From Caldilineaceae bacterium (GTDB taxonomy: Bacteria; Chloroflexota; Anaerolineae; Caldilineales; Caldilineaceae), in the NCBI GenBank assembly GCA_012032975.1, contig JAAUPU010000028.1:1-10928 (forward strand): a stretch of 10,928 bases of DNA. The letters are read 5' to 3'. This document shows positions 1 to 6,142 of the stretch, piece by piece. The position numbers were made by a program, and so were the translations under genes. The notes beneath the pieces were generated by a model that was not told the origin of the DNA, searched no databases, and worked only from the letters and a program-made list of their open reading frames with translations. The stretch's first letter is position 1; each line of letters starts with the position of its first letter.

Positions 1-1536
1 GTCAAAGCCTGCCCCATGCACCGAATAGACCACGAGTGCGCCCAGGGTCTGGCTCCGATAGAACAATGGAAATGCGGCGACGCTGCTGCTATCCAGATCG
101 GGTAGCAGTGGGTGGGCCAGATACCTCGGGTCTTGATTCGCACGGTGAATGACGACCGCTCTTCGCTTGGAAATCGCCCAGCCTGCGACGCCCCTGTCGA
201 GCGGGATCGCAGTAGGCGCCACGCCACGATCGGCCCCCAAGCCGGCGCTGGCGCGAAGTTCATAACTTGGCTGATGGAGATTGCAGAGCATTAGCTCGCT
301 ACGGTCTGCACTTGAGATCAGCAGAACGCTCTCGGCAATGCGCGTCAACACCGCCGTGAGATCCAGGTCGCTGATGATTGACTGGCTGACCTGGCTCACG
401 CTTTCGAGGTGTTGCACCCGACTGCGCTCCTGGCTGAAGAGCCAGGCATTTTCCAACGCAACCGCGATCAGCTGGCCCATGGTCATGAGCAGGTCCACAT
501 CACTGGATGTGAAGCCCGACTCATCGCGCTTGTTTACGACCTCCAACACGCCAACAATCCGGCTGTTGACCTTGAGGGGCACACAGACAATGCTTCTGAC
601 AGAAAGGCCCGTCCCGTCTCGTCGCCAAGCCTGCTCTGCATCGCCTGCCACGGGCTTGTTGACAAAAAGCGCTTCTCCATCGCTCGCTACCTGGCCGGCA
701 ATGCCTTCTCCCAGAGGCGCTCGCTGCTCGGCAACCGGTTGATCGCCGAGCGAACGGTCGGCGACTAACCGGTCGGCGTCACTTTTCGCAACGACCGACG
801 GGTCGTATCCTTCTTTGGCCGCCATGAAGACCAATTGCTGCCGATCAGAATCGACACGATAAAGAGCGGCAGCCTCGGCATTGAGTACTGAGGTGGCCAG
901 TTGGGTCGCCTGGTCTAGAACGGTGTGCATATTGAGGCTACCGCTGATGGTTTGGCCGATCTGATAGATCAGGTTGGCTCGTTCAAGTTGACGGTCGGCC
1001 AGGTGCATCTTTTCGGCGCGCAGACCGTTGCCGACGAAGCTTCGTGCCATCTGCCCAAAAAGTGCTTCGTCAGAAGACGACAATTGCATCCCATCGCTAA
1101 AAACAACGCTGAGCGTACCCTGCGTTCTCTGGTCGGCAAAGATGTGAGCATGCAGGATTCTACAGCCATCAACAAGCTGGGGACTCTTTTCGATCTGACG
1201 AACGCGATTGGCATCAGCCTCGGTCGCCATAGCCTGGCGGCTCTCTTGCCACGCATCAAGGTAAGCTGCCGTCACGACCGAAAATCTGCCGAATGTGCAG
1301 CCAGCCTCGCGCAAGCCGGCAGGGATTTCATAAAGGTGCAGCCGCAGCGCACTGGCCTGGAGTCCCTGACAGAACAGCGCCAAGCCTTGACGCCAGTATT
1401 CAGCCGGGGTTTGCTCGTCGATATAGTCGTTTAGCTGACATAGACCCTTGAGAATTGCGGTGCTGTCCAGGAGAGGGATGATTGGTTCGTCCACAGATGT
1501 TGCTTCAACTTTCGCAGCCAGGGGCAGCGTCTCCAT
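1..1536 (-). CDS. Multi-GAF-domain sensory protein (partial, C-terminus beyond window)
   Basis: Translating the minus strand from the ATG at 1536 gives 512 codons without a stop to the window edge, so the C-terminus is missing. Three GAF-like modules are visible. The first (about residues 30-180) is divergent and ends in GTLSVVFSDG followed by an amphipathic helix. The second (about 190-370) is the clearest: it has the loop PLGEGIAGQVA near 274-284, then SIVCVPLKVNSRIVGVLEVVN near 315-335. The third (about 380 onward) has PLDRGVAGWAISK and SQTLGALVVYS. Helical linkers with Q/E/L-rich heptads join the modules. GAF domains bind small ligands or chromophores and usually feed a histidine kinase, cyclase or phosphatase output, which would lie off the left edge, so the output type is unknown. 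No transmembrane segment is seen, so it is probably cytoplasmic. An in-frame TGA at 1564-1566 limits the start, and ATG 1536 is the only ATG after it. No good Shine-Dalgarno precedes it. Confidence 0.85.
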   Translation of the reverse strand, partial: METLPLAAKVEATSVDEPIIPLLDSTAILKGLCQLNDYIDEQTPAEYWRQGLALFCQGLQASALRLHLYEIPAGLREAGCTFGRFSVVTAAYLDAWQESRQAMATEADANRVRQIEKSPQLVDGCRILHAHIFADQRTQGTLSVVFSDGMQLSSSDEALFGQMARSFVGNGLRAEKMHLADRQLERANLIYQIGQTISGSLNMHTVLDQATQLATSVLNAEAAALYRVDSDRQQLVFMAAKEGYDPSVVAKSDADRLVADRSLGDQPVAEQRAPLGEGIAGQVASDGEALFVNKPVAGDAEQAWRRDGTGLSVRSIVCVPLKVNSRIVGVLEVVNKRDESGFTSSDVDLLMTMGQLIAVALENAWLFSQERSRVQHLESVSQVSQSIISDLDLTAVLTRIAESVLLISSADRSELMLCNLHQPSYELRASAGLGADRGVAPTAIPLDRGVAGWAISKRRAVVIHRANQDPRYLAHPLLPDLDSSSVAAFPLFYRSQTLGALVVYSVHGAGFD

Positions 1537-1576
1537 CGTACACAGATAAGATCGCAGGAAGGATCAACCTCCAGTC

Positions 1577-1605
1577 ATAATAGCCAAAGCCGTGAAGGTA
1601 GGCAA
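1577..1605 (-). promoter_or_regulatory. Candidate sigma-70 promoter for the GAF gene
   Basis: On the minus strand TTGCCT (1605-1600) is followed after exactly 17 bases by TATTAT (1582-1577), 4/6 and 5/6 matches to the -35 and -10 consensus. Transcription would begin near 1570 and give a leader of about 34 bases before the ATG at 1536. The leader would have almost no Shine-Dalgarno, because the GGAGG at 1572-1568 falls at the start site. Prediction by eye only. Confidence 0.4.
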
Positions 1606-1819
1606 CATGAGGGAGTCTCGATATTTGGACAACTGCAGACGCGCCCATCGTCCCGGCCTCGAATAGTTGGGCAAGAAGCAGCCGATTCACGACGTTCAGC
1701 GATCGGTGAAGGCGCAGCCTGTCGGTCGTATCCGTTGCCAAAGGTAGGGCCGGAAGTTGCCGTTCTTGACTGTCCCGGCAAGCGAGATGTGGGGTCACAA
1801 TCCCGGCCTGTGGTACGAT

Positions 1820-1848
1820 TTGGGTGCATTCCGTTCTACCCATATTTT
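1820..1848 (+). promoter_or_regulatory. Weak candidate promoter for the DUF983 gene
   Basis: TTGGGT (1820-1825), 17 bases, then TATTTT (1843-1848) sits at a suitable distance from the ATG at 1892, with a predicted start near 1855. The -35 matches only three positions. The rest of the 1537-1891 divergent gap shows no recognisable gene. A short open frame on the minus strand (1843-1505) is discussed among the findings. Confidence 0.25.
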
Positions 1849-1891
1849 ATTCGCGATCGCCCTACCCTCTTGACGAAAGTATTCCATCATC

Positions 1892-2278
1892 ATGGCGAAC
1901 AGCCGATTCCGCGCCATTCTGTTGCAGCGATGTCCGGTCTGTTTAGATGGGAGAGTCTTTCGTTCTCTCTTGGGTACTCACAAGAGTTGCCCGAGCTGTG
2001 GCATTCGGTTCGAGCGGGAAACCGGCTATTTTTTGACCGCGATGTTCTTCGCCTACGCAATTGGCTTCGTTTTGATTGCACCGACCGCGCTCTATTTGTA
2101 CCTGCGCGAGGTCTCTGTCAACTGGTTTCTGGCTATCATCAGCGGCGCACTGATCCTCCTCTGGCCCTTCATCTTCCGCTACTCGCGCATCCTTTGGCTC
2201 CACGCCGACCAATTGATGGATCCACGGTCAGAACCTCCATTCGGGTTGCCTCTAGACCAACCGCCACCGGACCGATAG
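1892..2278 (+). CDS. DUF983 family small membrane protein
   Basis: A 128-residue protein matching the DUF983 layout: a short N-terminal zinc-ribbon-like part with two CPxC pairs (CPVC near residues 14-17 and CPSC near 33-36), the family-typical ERETGYF stretch just before the membrane, and two hydrophobic helices (about 47-69 and 78-98). The four cysteines probably bind a metal at the membrane face. DUF983 proteins have no firmly established function; in proteobacteria they are often found near cytochrome oxidase genes, but no such neighbours occur here. The C-terminus is proline-rich and polar. The ATG at 1892 follows a poor ribosome site (GAAAG at 1875-1879). Length is normal for the family. 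The gene stands alone, divergent from the GAF gene and separated by more than 300 bases from the next gene. Confidence 0.85.
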   Translation: MANSRFRAILLQRCPVCLDGRVFRSLLGTHKSCPSCGIRFERETGYFLTAMFFAYAIGFVLIAPTALYLYLREVSVNWFLAIISGALILLWPFIFRYSRILWLHADQLMDPRSEPPFGLPLDQPPPDR

Positions 2279-2291
2279 CTTTGCACCGGGG

Positions 2292-2311
2292 CGACGGCCT
2301 TACCGCCGTCG
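2292..2311 (+). terminator. Hairpin downstream of the DUF983 gene (weak terminator)
   Basis: CGACGGC (2292-2298) pairs with GCCGTCG (2305-2311) across a six-base loop, giving a 7-bp perfect GC-rich stem 14 bases after the stop codon. No T-run follows (the next bases are GTCGACCCGG), so it may be a Rho-dependent or weak terminator rather than a classical intrinsic one. Confidence 0.35.
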
Positions 2312-2467
2312 GTCGACCCGGCCCTTTACCCACCCAGTCTTTACAATATGATGAAGGACATCGGGCGTGTGGATCTATTTTCTACAAGCAATGGCGCTGG
2401 TTGGGCAGATGGGCTGACCATGAGATGCGGCTTTGTTCCTGGGGGTCGCTGAACATCGTTAGCCGGA

Positions 2468-2496
2468 TTGACAGCCAATACGCCGTGTGCTAGGAT
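2468..2496 (+). promoter_or_regulatory. Near-consensus sigma-70 promoter with extended -10, upstream of the dehydratase gene
   Basis: A perfect TTGACA (2468-2473) is followed by a 17-base spacer ending in TGC and then TAGGAT (2491-2496). That gives a full -35, optimal spacing, a TGn extended -10 element and a 4/6 -10. The start site would be near 2503, leaving a leader of about 83 bases to the ATG at 2586. The same design recurs at 3914-3942 before the transporter operon. Apart from this promoter and the hairpin at 2292-2311, nothing else is recognised in the 2279-2585 gap. Confidence 0.65.
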
Positions 2497-2585
2497 TTCG
2501 TCAGTGTCCGCGCAGCCAGGGCACCTTCTTCAAGTCCCCACCCTCTCCGCTTCCATCAGGTTCGTCAAGTGAACAAGGTCAAACT

Positions 2586-3727
2586 ATGAAAATTACTACC
2601 ATCGACACATTCTTGGTCAACCTTGGCCATCGCAACATCCCCTACGTCCGCGTAAACACCGACGAGGGGATCCACGGCATTGGCGAGGCATATTCGTGTG
2701 GACCGGACAAAGCCACCGTCGAGGTGATTCGCGACTTTGCCGAGTGGCTGACAGGCCGCGATCCGCGTGACATCGAAGGGCTTTGGCATCTGATGTATGC
2801 CGGGTCCAGATTCCCCGGCGGGCCGTGGTCAACGCCGCGATCAGCGGGATCGAGCATGCGCTTTGGGACATTGCGGGCAAGGCTGCCGGGCTGCCGGTCT
2901 ATCGACTCTTGGGCGGAAAGTGTCGCAACAAGATTCGAGTCTACCAGTCTCCACGCGGCAACAGCCCGGAAGAATTGGCGGAGAACGCACTCGCCCTCAT
3001 CGAGAAGTATGGCTATACCGCCATCAAAATGGGTCCGCTGCCAGGTGGATGGGAGAAGATGTCGTGGAATAGAGCGCTGCGCGAGACAGAGCGACGGGTC
3101 GCCGCGGTCCGGGATGCGGTCGGCGACGACATCGACATTGGTCTCGATCCCCATGCGCGCATCTTTGAACCGGGGCGTGCGCTCGAGTTATGTCGGGCCG
3201 TGGAAGCCTATCGCCCCTTCTTTGTGGAAGAGGTGCTGCGACCGGAAAACTACGATGTAATGGCCAAGGTTAGCCAGCAATGCAATGTGCCGCTGGCCAC
3301 CGGCGAGATGCTCTACACCCGCCACGAATTCCGCGATCTGATCAAGTTGCAGGCCGTGGACATCATCCAGCCCGACATCTGTCTCACCGGCGGCATTTGG
3401 GAGATGAAAAAGATCGCGGCCATGGCCGAAGCCAGCTATATGAGCGTGGCCCCGCACAATCCGTGCGGACCGGTTGCCACCGCGGTCAACGTCCACTTTG
3501 CGGCCAGCACCCAGAATTTTCTGATCCTGGAATATCACGCGGATGACGAATCACCGCGGCGAGATATTGTGGACGAGCCGATGAAACTGGTGGACGGTTA
3601 CCTCGAACTGCCCGAGCGACCTGGTCTGGGATTGGATCTCAATTTCGAGGGGCTGGGCGCATTCCCATTTCGTAGTTGGCATCGTCCCTTTCCCTGGCGC
3701 GAGGATGGTTCTCTGGGCTATCAATAG
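2586..3727 (+). CDS. Enolase-superfamily sugar-acid dehydratase, D-galactonate dehydratase-like (interrupted by a -1 frameshift near 2817-2826)
   Basis: Mandelate racemase/muconate lactonizing family enzyme, probably dehydrating an aldonate to a 2-keto-3-deoxy acid with Mg2+. Two frames carry it: 2586 to about 2825 encodes the N-terminal capping domain (start MKITTIDTFLV), and the frame read from about 2825 (open 2783-3727) encodes the TIM barrel. Restoring one base after CCG at 2823-2825 gives GGPVVNAAISGIEHALWDI, the family-typical junction, and a protein of about 380 residues, close to E. coli DgoD (382). In repaired numbering: metal ligands D188 (in DPH), E215 (VEE), E241 (ATGE); catalytic His H190 and H291 (APHNP). 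This DxH plus second His pair is the D-galactonate dehydratase pattern, but relatives act on other sugar acids, so the substrate is unsettled. The start at 2586 is supported by AAGG at 2575-2578. It is either a pseudogene or a sequencing artefact; the barrel frame is otherwise intact. Confidence 0.85.
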
Positions 3728-3755
3728 TCGACCAATATGGGTTGTTTCTGATCGG

Positions 3756-3789
3756 GCCGGGCTGGCCAATCCAGCCGCACCCGGCTTTT
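3756..3789 (+). terminator. Intrinsic-type terminator after the dehydratase gene
   Basis: GCCGGG (3756-3761) pairs with CCCGGC (3780-3785). Inside it CTGG (3762-3765) pairs with CCAG (3771-3774) around a five-base loop, leaving a five-base bulge on the 3' side. Four T residues follow directly (3786-3789). It begins 29 bases after the stop codon and separates this gene from the transporter operon. Confidence 0.55.
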
Positions 3790-3801
3790 GAGTGTACGGT
3801 A

Positions 3802-3867
3802 CAAGTCCCTGCAACAGACCGGAAAGCGTGAGAAAGCCTCCGCTTTTGTGGCCCGAGCGGGGACTTG
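3802..3867 (+). repeat. Nested inverted repeat, 66 bases, in the intergenic region
   Basis: CAAGTCCC (3802-3809) is perfectly complementary to GGGACTTG (3860-3867). Inside the arms AAAGCG (3823-3828) can pair with CGCTTT (3841-3846). The element lies just after the terminator and about 50 bases before the next promoter. It could be a structured RNA, a second termination structure, or the remnant of a small mobile element. No family was recognised. Confidence 0.4.
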
Positions 3868-3913
3868 CCGCGCACAATGCTGGTGATTGCTCGACGTCAC
3901 ATCCTTACGAGGT

Positions 3914-3942
3914 TTGACACCATCTACCATCAATGCTAGTAT
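3914..3942 (+). promoter_or_regulatory. Near-consensus sigma-70 promoter with extended -10, upstream of the ABC operon
   Basis: A perfect TTGACA (3914-3919), a 17-base spacer ending TGC, then TAGTAT (3937-3942). The design is the same as at 2468-2496 (TTGACA, N14, TGC, TAG-AT). The predicted start is near 3949, so the leader to the ATG at 4192 would be about 243 bases, unusually long for a bacterial transport operon. Confidence 0.65.
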
Positions 3943-4002
3943 TGTGACCGCTCTGAATCCACACTGCCATCGAGAATATTTCCACGTAGTTATTGACTCC
4001 GC

Positions 4003-4019
4003 ATACGAGTTTATCGTAT
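4003..4019 (+). promoter_or_regulatory. Interrupted palindrome, possible operator or leader hairpin
   Basis: ATACGA (4003-4008) and TCGTAT (4014-4019) are perfect inverted arms around GTTTA; allowing a one-base bulge the stem extends to GCATACGA with TCGTATTGC. A TTGACT at 3993-3998 lies just upstream, with a poor -10 (TATTGC, 4017-4022) at 18 bases, so the dyad could also overlap a secondary promoter. Six-base arms with a five-base centre are typical of bacterial operators, but no regulator gene is present to assign. Confidence 0.35.
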
Positions 4020-4077
4020 TGCTAAAAACATAGGTCGGCGTTTATCAGAGTTACATGCTTTGGTGTACGTCCTTGAG

Positions 4078-4103
4078 CAGATTGCAGGAATTCTTTGCAT
4101 CTG
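4078..4103 (+). promoter_or_regulatory. Imperfect dyad centred on GAATTC in the operon leader
   Basis: CAGATTGCA (4078-4086) and TGCATCTG (4096-4103) are inverted copies apart from one extra T, flanking a short spacer containing GAATTC (4088-4093). It lies in the predicted leader about 90 bases before the first permease start. It could be an operator or an RNA hairpin. Confidence 0.3.
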
Positions 4104-4191
4104 AGGCGTATGGCTGCACCGGGCAGTTGTTCACTGCAAATATTGTTGGCACGCACACAGGAAAAAGACCAGGATTTGGTCGGAGGTTTGA

Positions 4192-5160
4192 ATGGCTGCG
4201 ACCGCTGATGCGCAACAGATGACCTACGAAGGGCCTAAGGTCGGCTTTTTCGCGAGGTTGGCCGGCGCGAAGTCAAAGATCGAAGCCAACGAGGCCAAAT
4301 GGGGATATATTTTCCTGTTACCCTGGCTCATCGGTCTGATCGTCTTCTGGATCGGACCCATCCTGGCTTCGGCCTATTTTAGCGTCCTGGAATACGATGT
4401 TCTGTCACCGTCAAAGTTTGTCGGTCTGGAGAACTATATTCGGGCGTTTACTGCGGACAAGCAGTTTTGGCCCTCGCTTGTGCGCACCTTTTACTTTTCC
4501 ATCATCGTCGTGCCTGTCGGTCTTGTAGGGTCGCTGGGGCTTGCGATGTTGCTGAACCGGGGCATGAAAGGGACGAATATCTTTCGCACCTTTTTCTTCT
4601 TGCCGCATCTGACACCTGCGGTCGCCTTGGCTGTTCTCTGGATCTGGCTCTTTCACCCTTCAGTTGGTCCGATCAATCTGGCCCTGGAATTTATTGGCAT
4701 CGACGGTCCCGGTTGGTTGACATCAAAACAGTGGGCATTGCCTGCGTTGATGATCATCAGCCTGTGGGCAGGAATAGGCGGCAACACGATGCTCATCTTC
4801 CTGGCCGGGTTGCAGGGCGTCCCGCAAGAATTGCTCGAAGCAGCAGAGATCGACGGGGCCAGTCCGTGGGCAAAGTTTCGCAATGTGACGCTGCCGATGA
4901 TTTCTCCCACCATGTTGTTCAACCTGATCCTCGGCATCATTGCGGCGCTCAAGGTGTTTACCCTCGCCTTTGTCGCCACCAATGGCGGTCCTTCCTATTC
5001 GACCTGGTTCTATGCGCTCCATATCTACAACCAGGCATTTGCCTACTACCGGATGGGATATGGCGCTGCACTCGCCTGGATATTCGTGATTATCCTGCTT
5101 GCGCTGACCTATCTTCAGTTGACCTTGTCAAAACGTTGGGTCTATTACGCAGGAGATTGA
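4192..5160 (+). CDS. Sugar ABC transporter permease, MalF/UgpA type
   Basis: Inner-membrane subunit of a CUT1-type carbohydrate importer (322 residues, a usual length). A cytoplasmic N-terminus of about 36 residues precedes six hydrophobic segments, roughly 37-63, 101-122, 134-157, 183-206, 241-263 and 291-311. The conserved EAA loop that docks onto the ATPase is clear at about residues 217-236 (EAAEIDGASPWAKFRNVTLP). The LPWLIGLIVFWIGPI stretch in the first helix is typical of the family. The start is well supported: GGAGG at 4182-4186 lies five bases before the ATG. The stop is three bases before the second permease, so the two are translated from one message. The substrate is not predictable from the permease. 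No ATP-binding subunit is in the window, so a shared MsiK/UgpC-type ATPase elsewhere is likely. Confidence 0.93.
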   Translation: MAATADAQQMTYEGPKVGFFARLAGAKSKIEANEAKWGYIFLLPWLIGLIVFWIGPILASAYFSVLEYDVLSPSKFVGLENYIRAFTADKQFWPSLVRTFYFSIIVVPVGLVGSLGLAMLLNRGMKGTNIFRTFFFLPHLTPAVALAVLWIWLFHPSVGPINLALEFIGIDGPGWLTSKQWALPALMIISLWAGIGGNTMLIFLAGLQGVPQELLEAAEIDGASPWAKFRNVTLPMISPTMLFNLILGIIAALKVFTLAFVATNGGPSYSTWFYALHIYNQAFAYYRMGYGAALAWIFVIILLALTYLQLTLSKRWVYYAGD

Positions 5161-5163
5161 CAG

Positions 5164-5568
5164 ATGGCCACACAGACGAACGTTTTGACAGAGGTAACCC
5201 GCAAAGGTCCGGCCACGGGTGGTCGAAAGTATAAAATCGGAACTGGCTCCGTCTTGGCATATATCCTCATGTCAGTGCTCGGACTGCTCTTTCTGTTTCC
5301 TTTCTTTTGGACTGTGATGAGTTCGCTCAAGACTGTGCAGGAATTGTACACATTCCCGCCTACCTGGATTCCTGAGAGTCTCCAGTGGAGCAACTACGTC
5401 AAGGTGATTCAGAGCGTGCCCTTTATGCTCTGGGCCTACAACAGCGTATTTGTGGTCATCCTCTATACCGCTGGCACCGTCCTTTCAGCCTCGCTGGTGG
5501 CCTACTCCTTCGCACGCTTTCGGTATCGGGGACGCGATTTCATCTTCCTGCTGACGCTGGGCACCTGA
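5164..5568 (+). CDS. Sugar ABC transporter permease, MalG/UgpE type, N-terminal part (frameshifted at about 5566)
   Basis: This frame encodes the first 134 residues of the second CUT1 permease: a short basic cytoplasmic tail, a first membrane helix (about 29-53, LGLLFLFPFFWTVMSSLK), the periplasmic loop with FPPTWIPESLQWSNYVKV, and two more helices (about 90-115 and 125-134). It stops abruptly at TGA 5566-5568 after FIFLLTLGT, where the family continues with a run such as MMLP and the rest of the domain. That continuation is found immediately in the next frame. Restoring one A after ACC (5563-5565) would read ACC ATG ATG TTG and rejoin the halves into a protein of about 301 residues, normal for the family. 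AGGAG at 5151-5155 supports the start at 5164. The fragment alone lacks the EAA loop and would be non-functional. Confidence 0.85.
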   Translation: MATQTNVLTEVTRKGPATGGRKYKIGTGSVLAYILMSVLGLLFLFPFFWTVMSSLKTVQELYTFPPTWIPESLQWSNYVKVIQSVPFMLWAYNSVFVVILYTAGTVLSASLVAYSFARFRYRGRDFIFLLTLGT

Positions 5569-6068
5569 TGTTGCCTGCTCAGGTAACGCTGATCCCCCAA
5601 TTTGTGCTCTTTCACTGGCTCGGCTGGATCAATACGCTCTATCCCCTGTGGCTGCCAACCTGGTTCGGGGGCGGCGCATTTGCCATCTTCCTGCTGCGCC
5701 AGTTTATCCTGACGTTGCCCAAGGAGTTGGACGAGGCAGCGTTGATCGATGGCGCCAGCTACTTCCGCATCTTCTGGCAGATCTTGCTCCCACTTTGCAA
5801 GCCGGTGTTGGCCACGATTGCGGTCATTTCGTTTATCGCCAGTTGGAATGACTTTGTCAACCCATTGATTTATCTGCAGTTGCCCGAAAAGTTTACACTG
5901 GCAGTTGGCCTAAACTACTTCAAGAATCTGCCCGAAGTGGGCGGTGAACCCACGCAGCATCTCTTGATGGCCGCCTCCGTGATGGTCATTCTGCCCGTTA
6001 TCCTGCTCTTCTTTGCCACGCAGCGCTATTTCGTGCAGGGGATCGCCTTGACAGGTATCAAGGGATAA
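5568..6068 (+). CDS. Sugar ABC transporter permease, MalG/UgpE type, C-terminal part
   Basis: This is the remainder of the second permease, 166 residues from the ATG at 5568 (MLPAQVTLIPQFVLF). It holds the last membrane helices and the EAA loop at fragment residues 54-75 (DEAALIDGASYFRIFWQILL), followed by a helix with SFIASWNDFVNPLIYLQLP and a final helix ending in RYFVQGIALTGIKG, the classic end of MalG-like permeases. Its ATG overlaps the upstream stop by one base (TGATG, 5566-5570) with no Shine-Dalgarno of its own, so as written it could only be made by termination-reinitiation. The simpler reading is one gene 5164-6068 broken by a lost base. The binding-protein gene follows after 74 bases. 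Confidence 0.85.
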   Translation: MLPAQVTLIPQFVLFHWLGWINTLYPLWLPTWFGGGAFAIFLLRQFILTLPKELDEAALIDGASYFRIFWQILLPLCKPVLATIAVISFIASWNDFVNPLIYLQLPEKFTLAVGLNYFKNLPEVGGEPTQHLLMAASVMVILPVILLFFATQRYFVQGIALTGIKG

Positions 6069-6142
6069 GTCGCTCCCTTACAGTGCCCTTTGCTCCTTAT
6101 CCTTTCAACTAAATTCTGTTTTTCTATTCCAGGAGGAATGTA

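Noticed and set aside
1..1434. Several plus-strand frames in the first 1.4 kb.
   Set aside because: They are antisense to the continuous minus-strand GAF frame, whose translation gives clear GAF motifs.
1853..1860. GCGATCGC octamer, the cyanobacterial highly iterated palindrome.
   Set aside because: I noticed it only here in the window, so it cannot be called an iterated element or a taxonomic marker.
1735..2493. A 252-codon plus-strand frame over the DUF983 gene.
   Set aside because: It overlaps the recognised DUF983 gene in another frame and its translation is low in family-like features.
2811..2830. Programmed -1 frameshifting in the dehydratase gene.
   Set aside because: No canonical X-XXY-YYZ slippery heptamer with a downstream stimulatory structure was seen, and the family is normally encoded in one frame.
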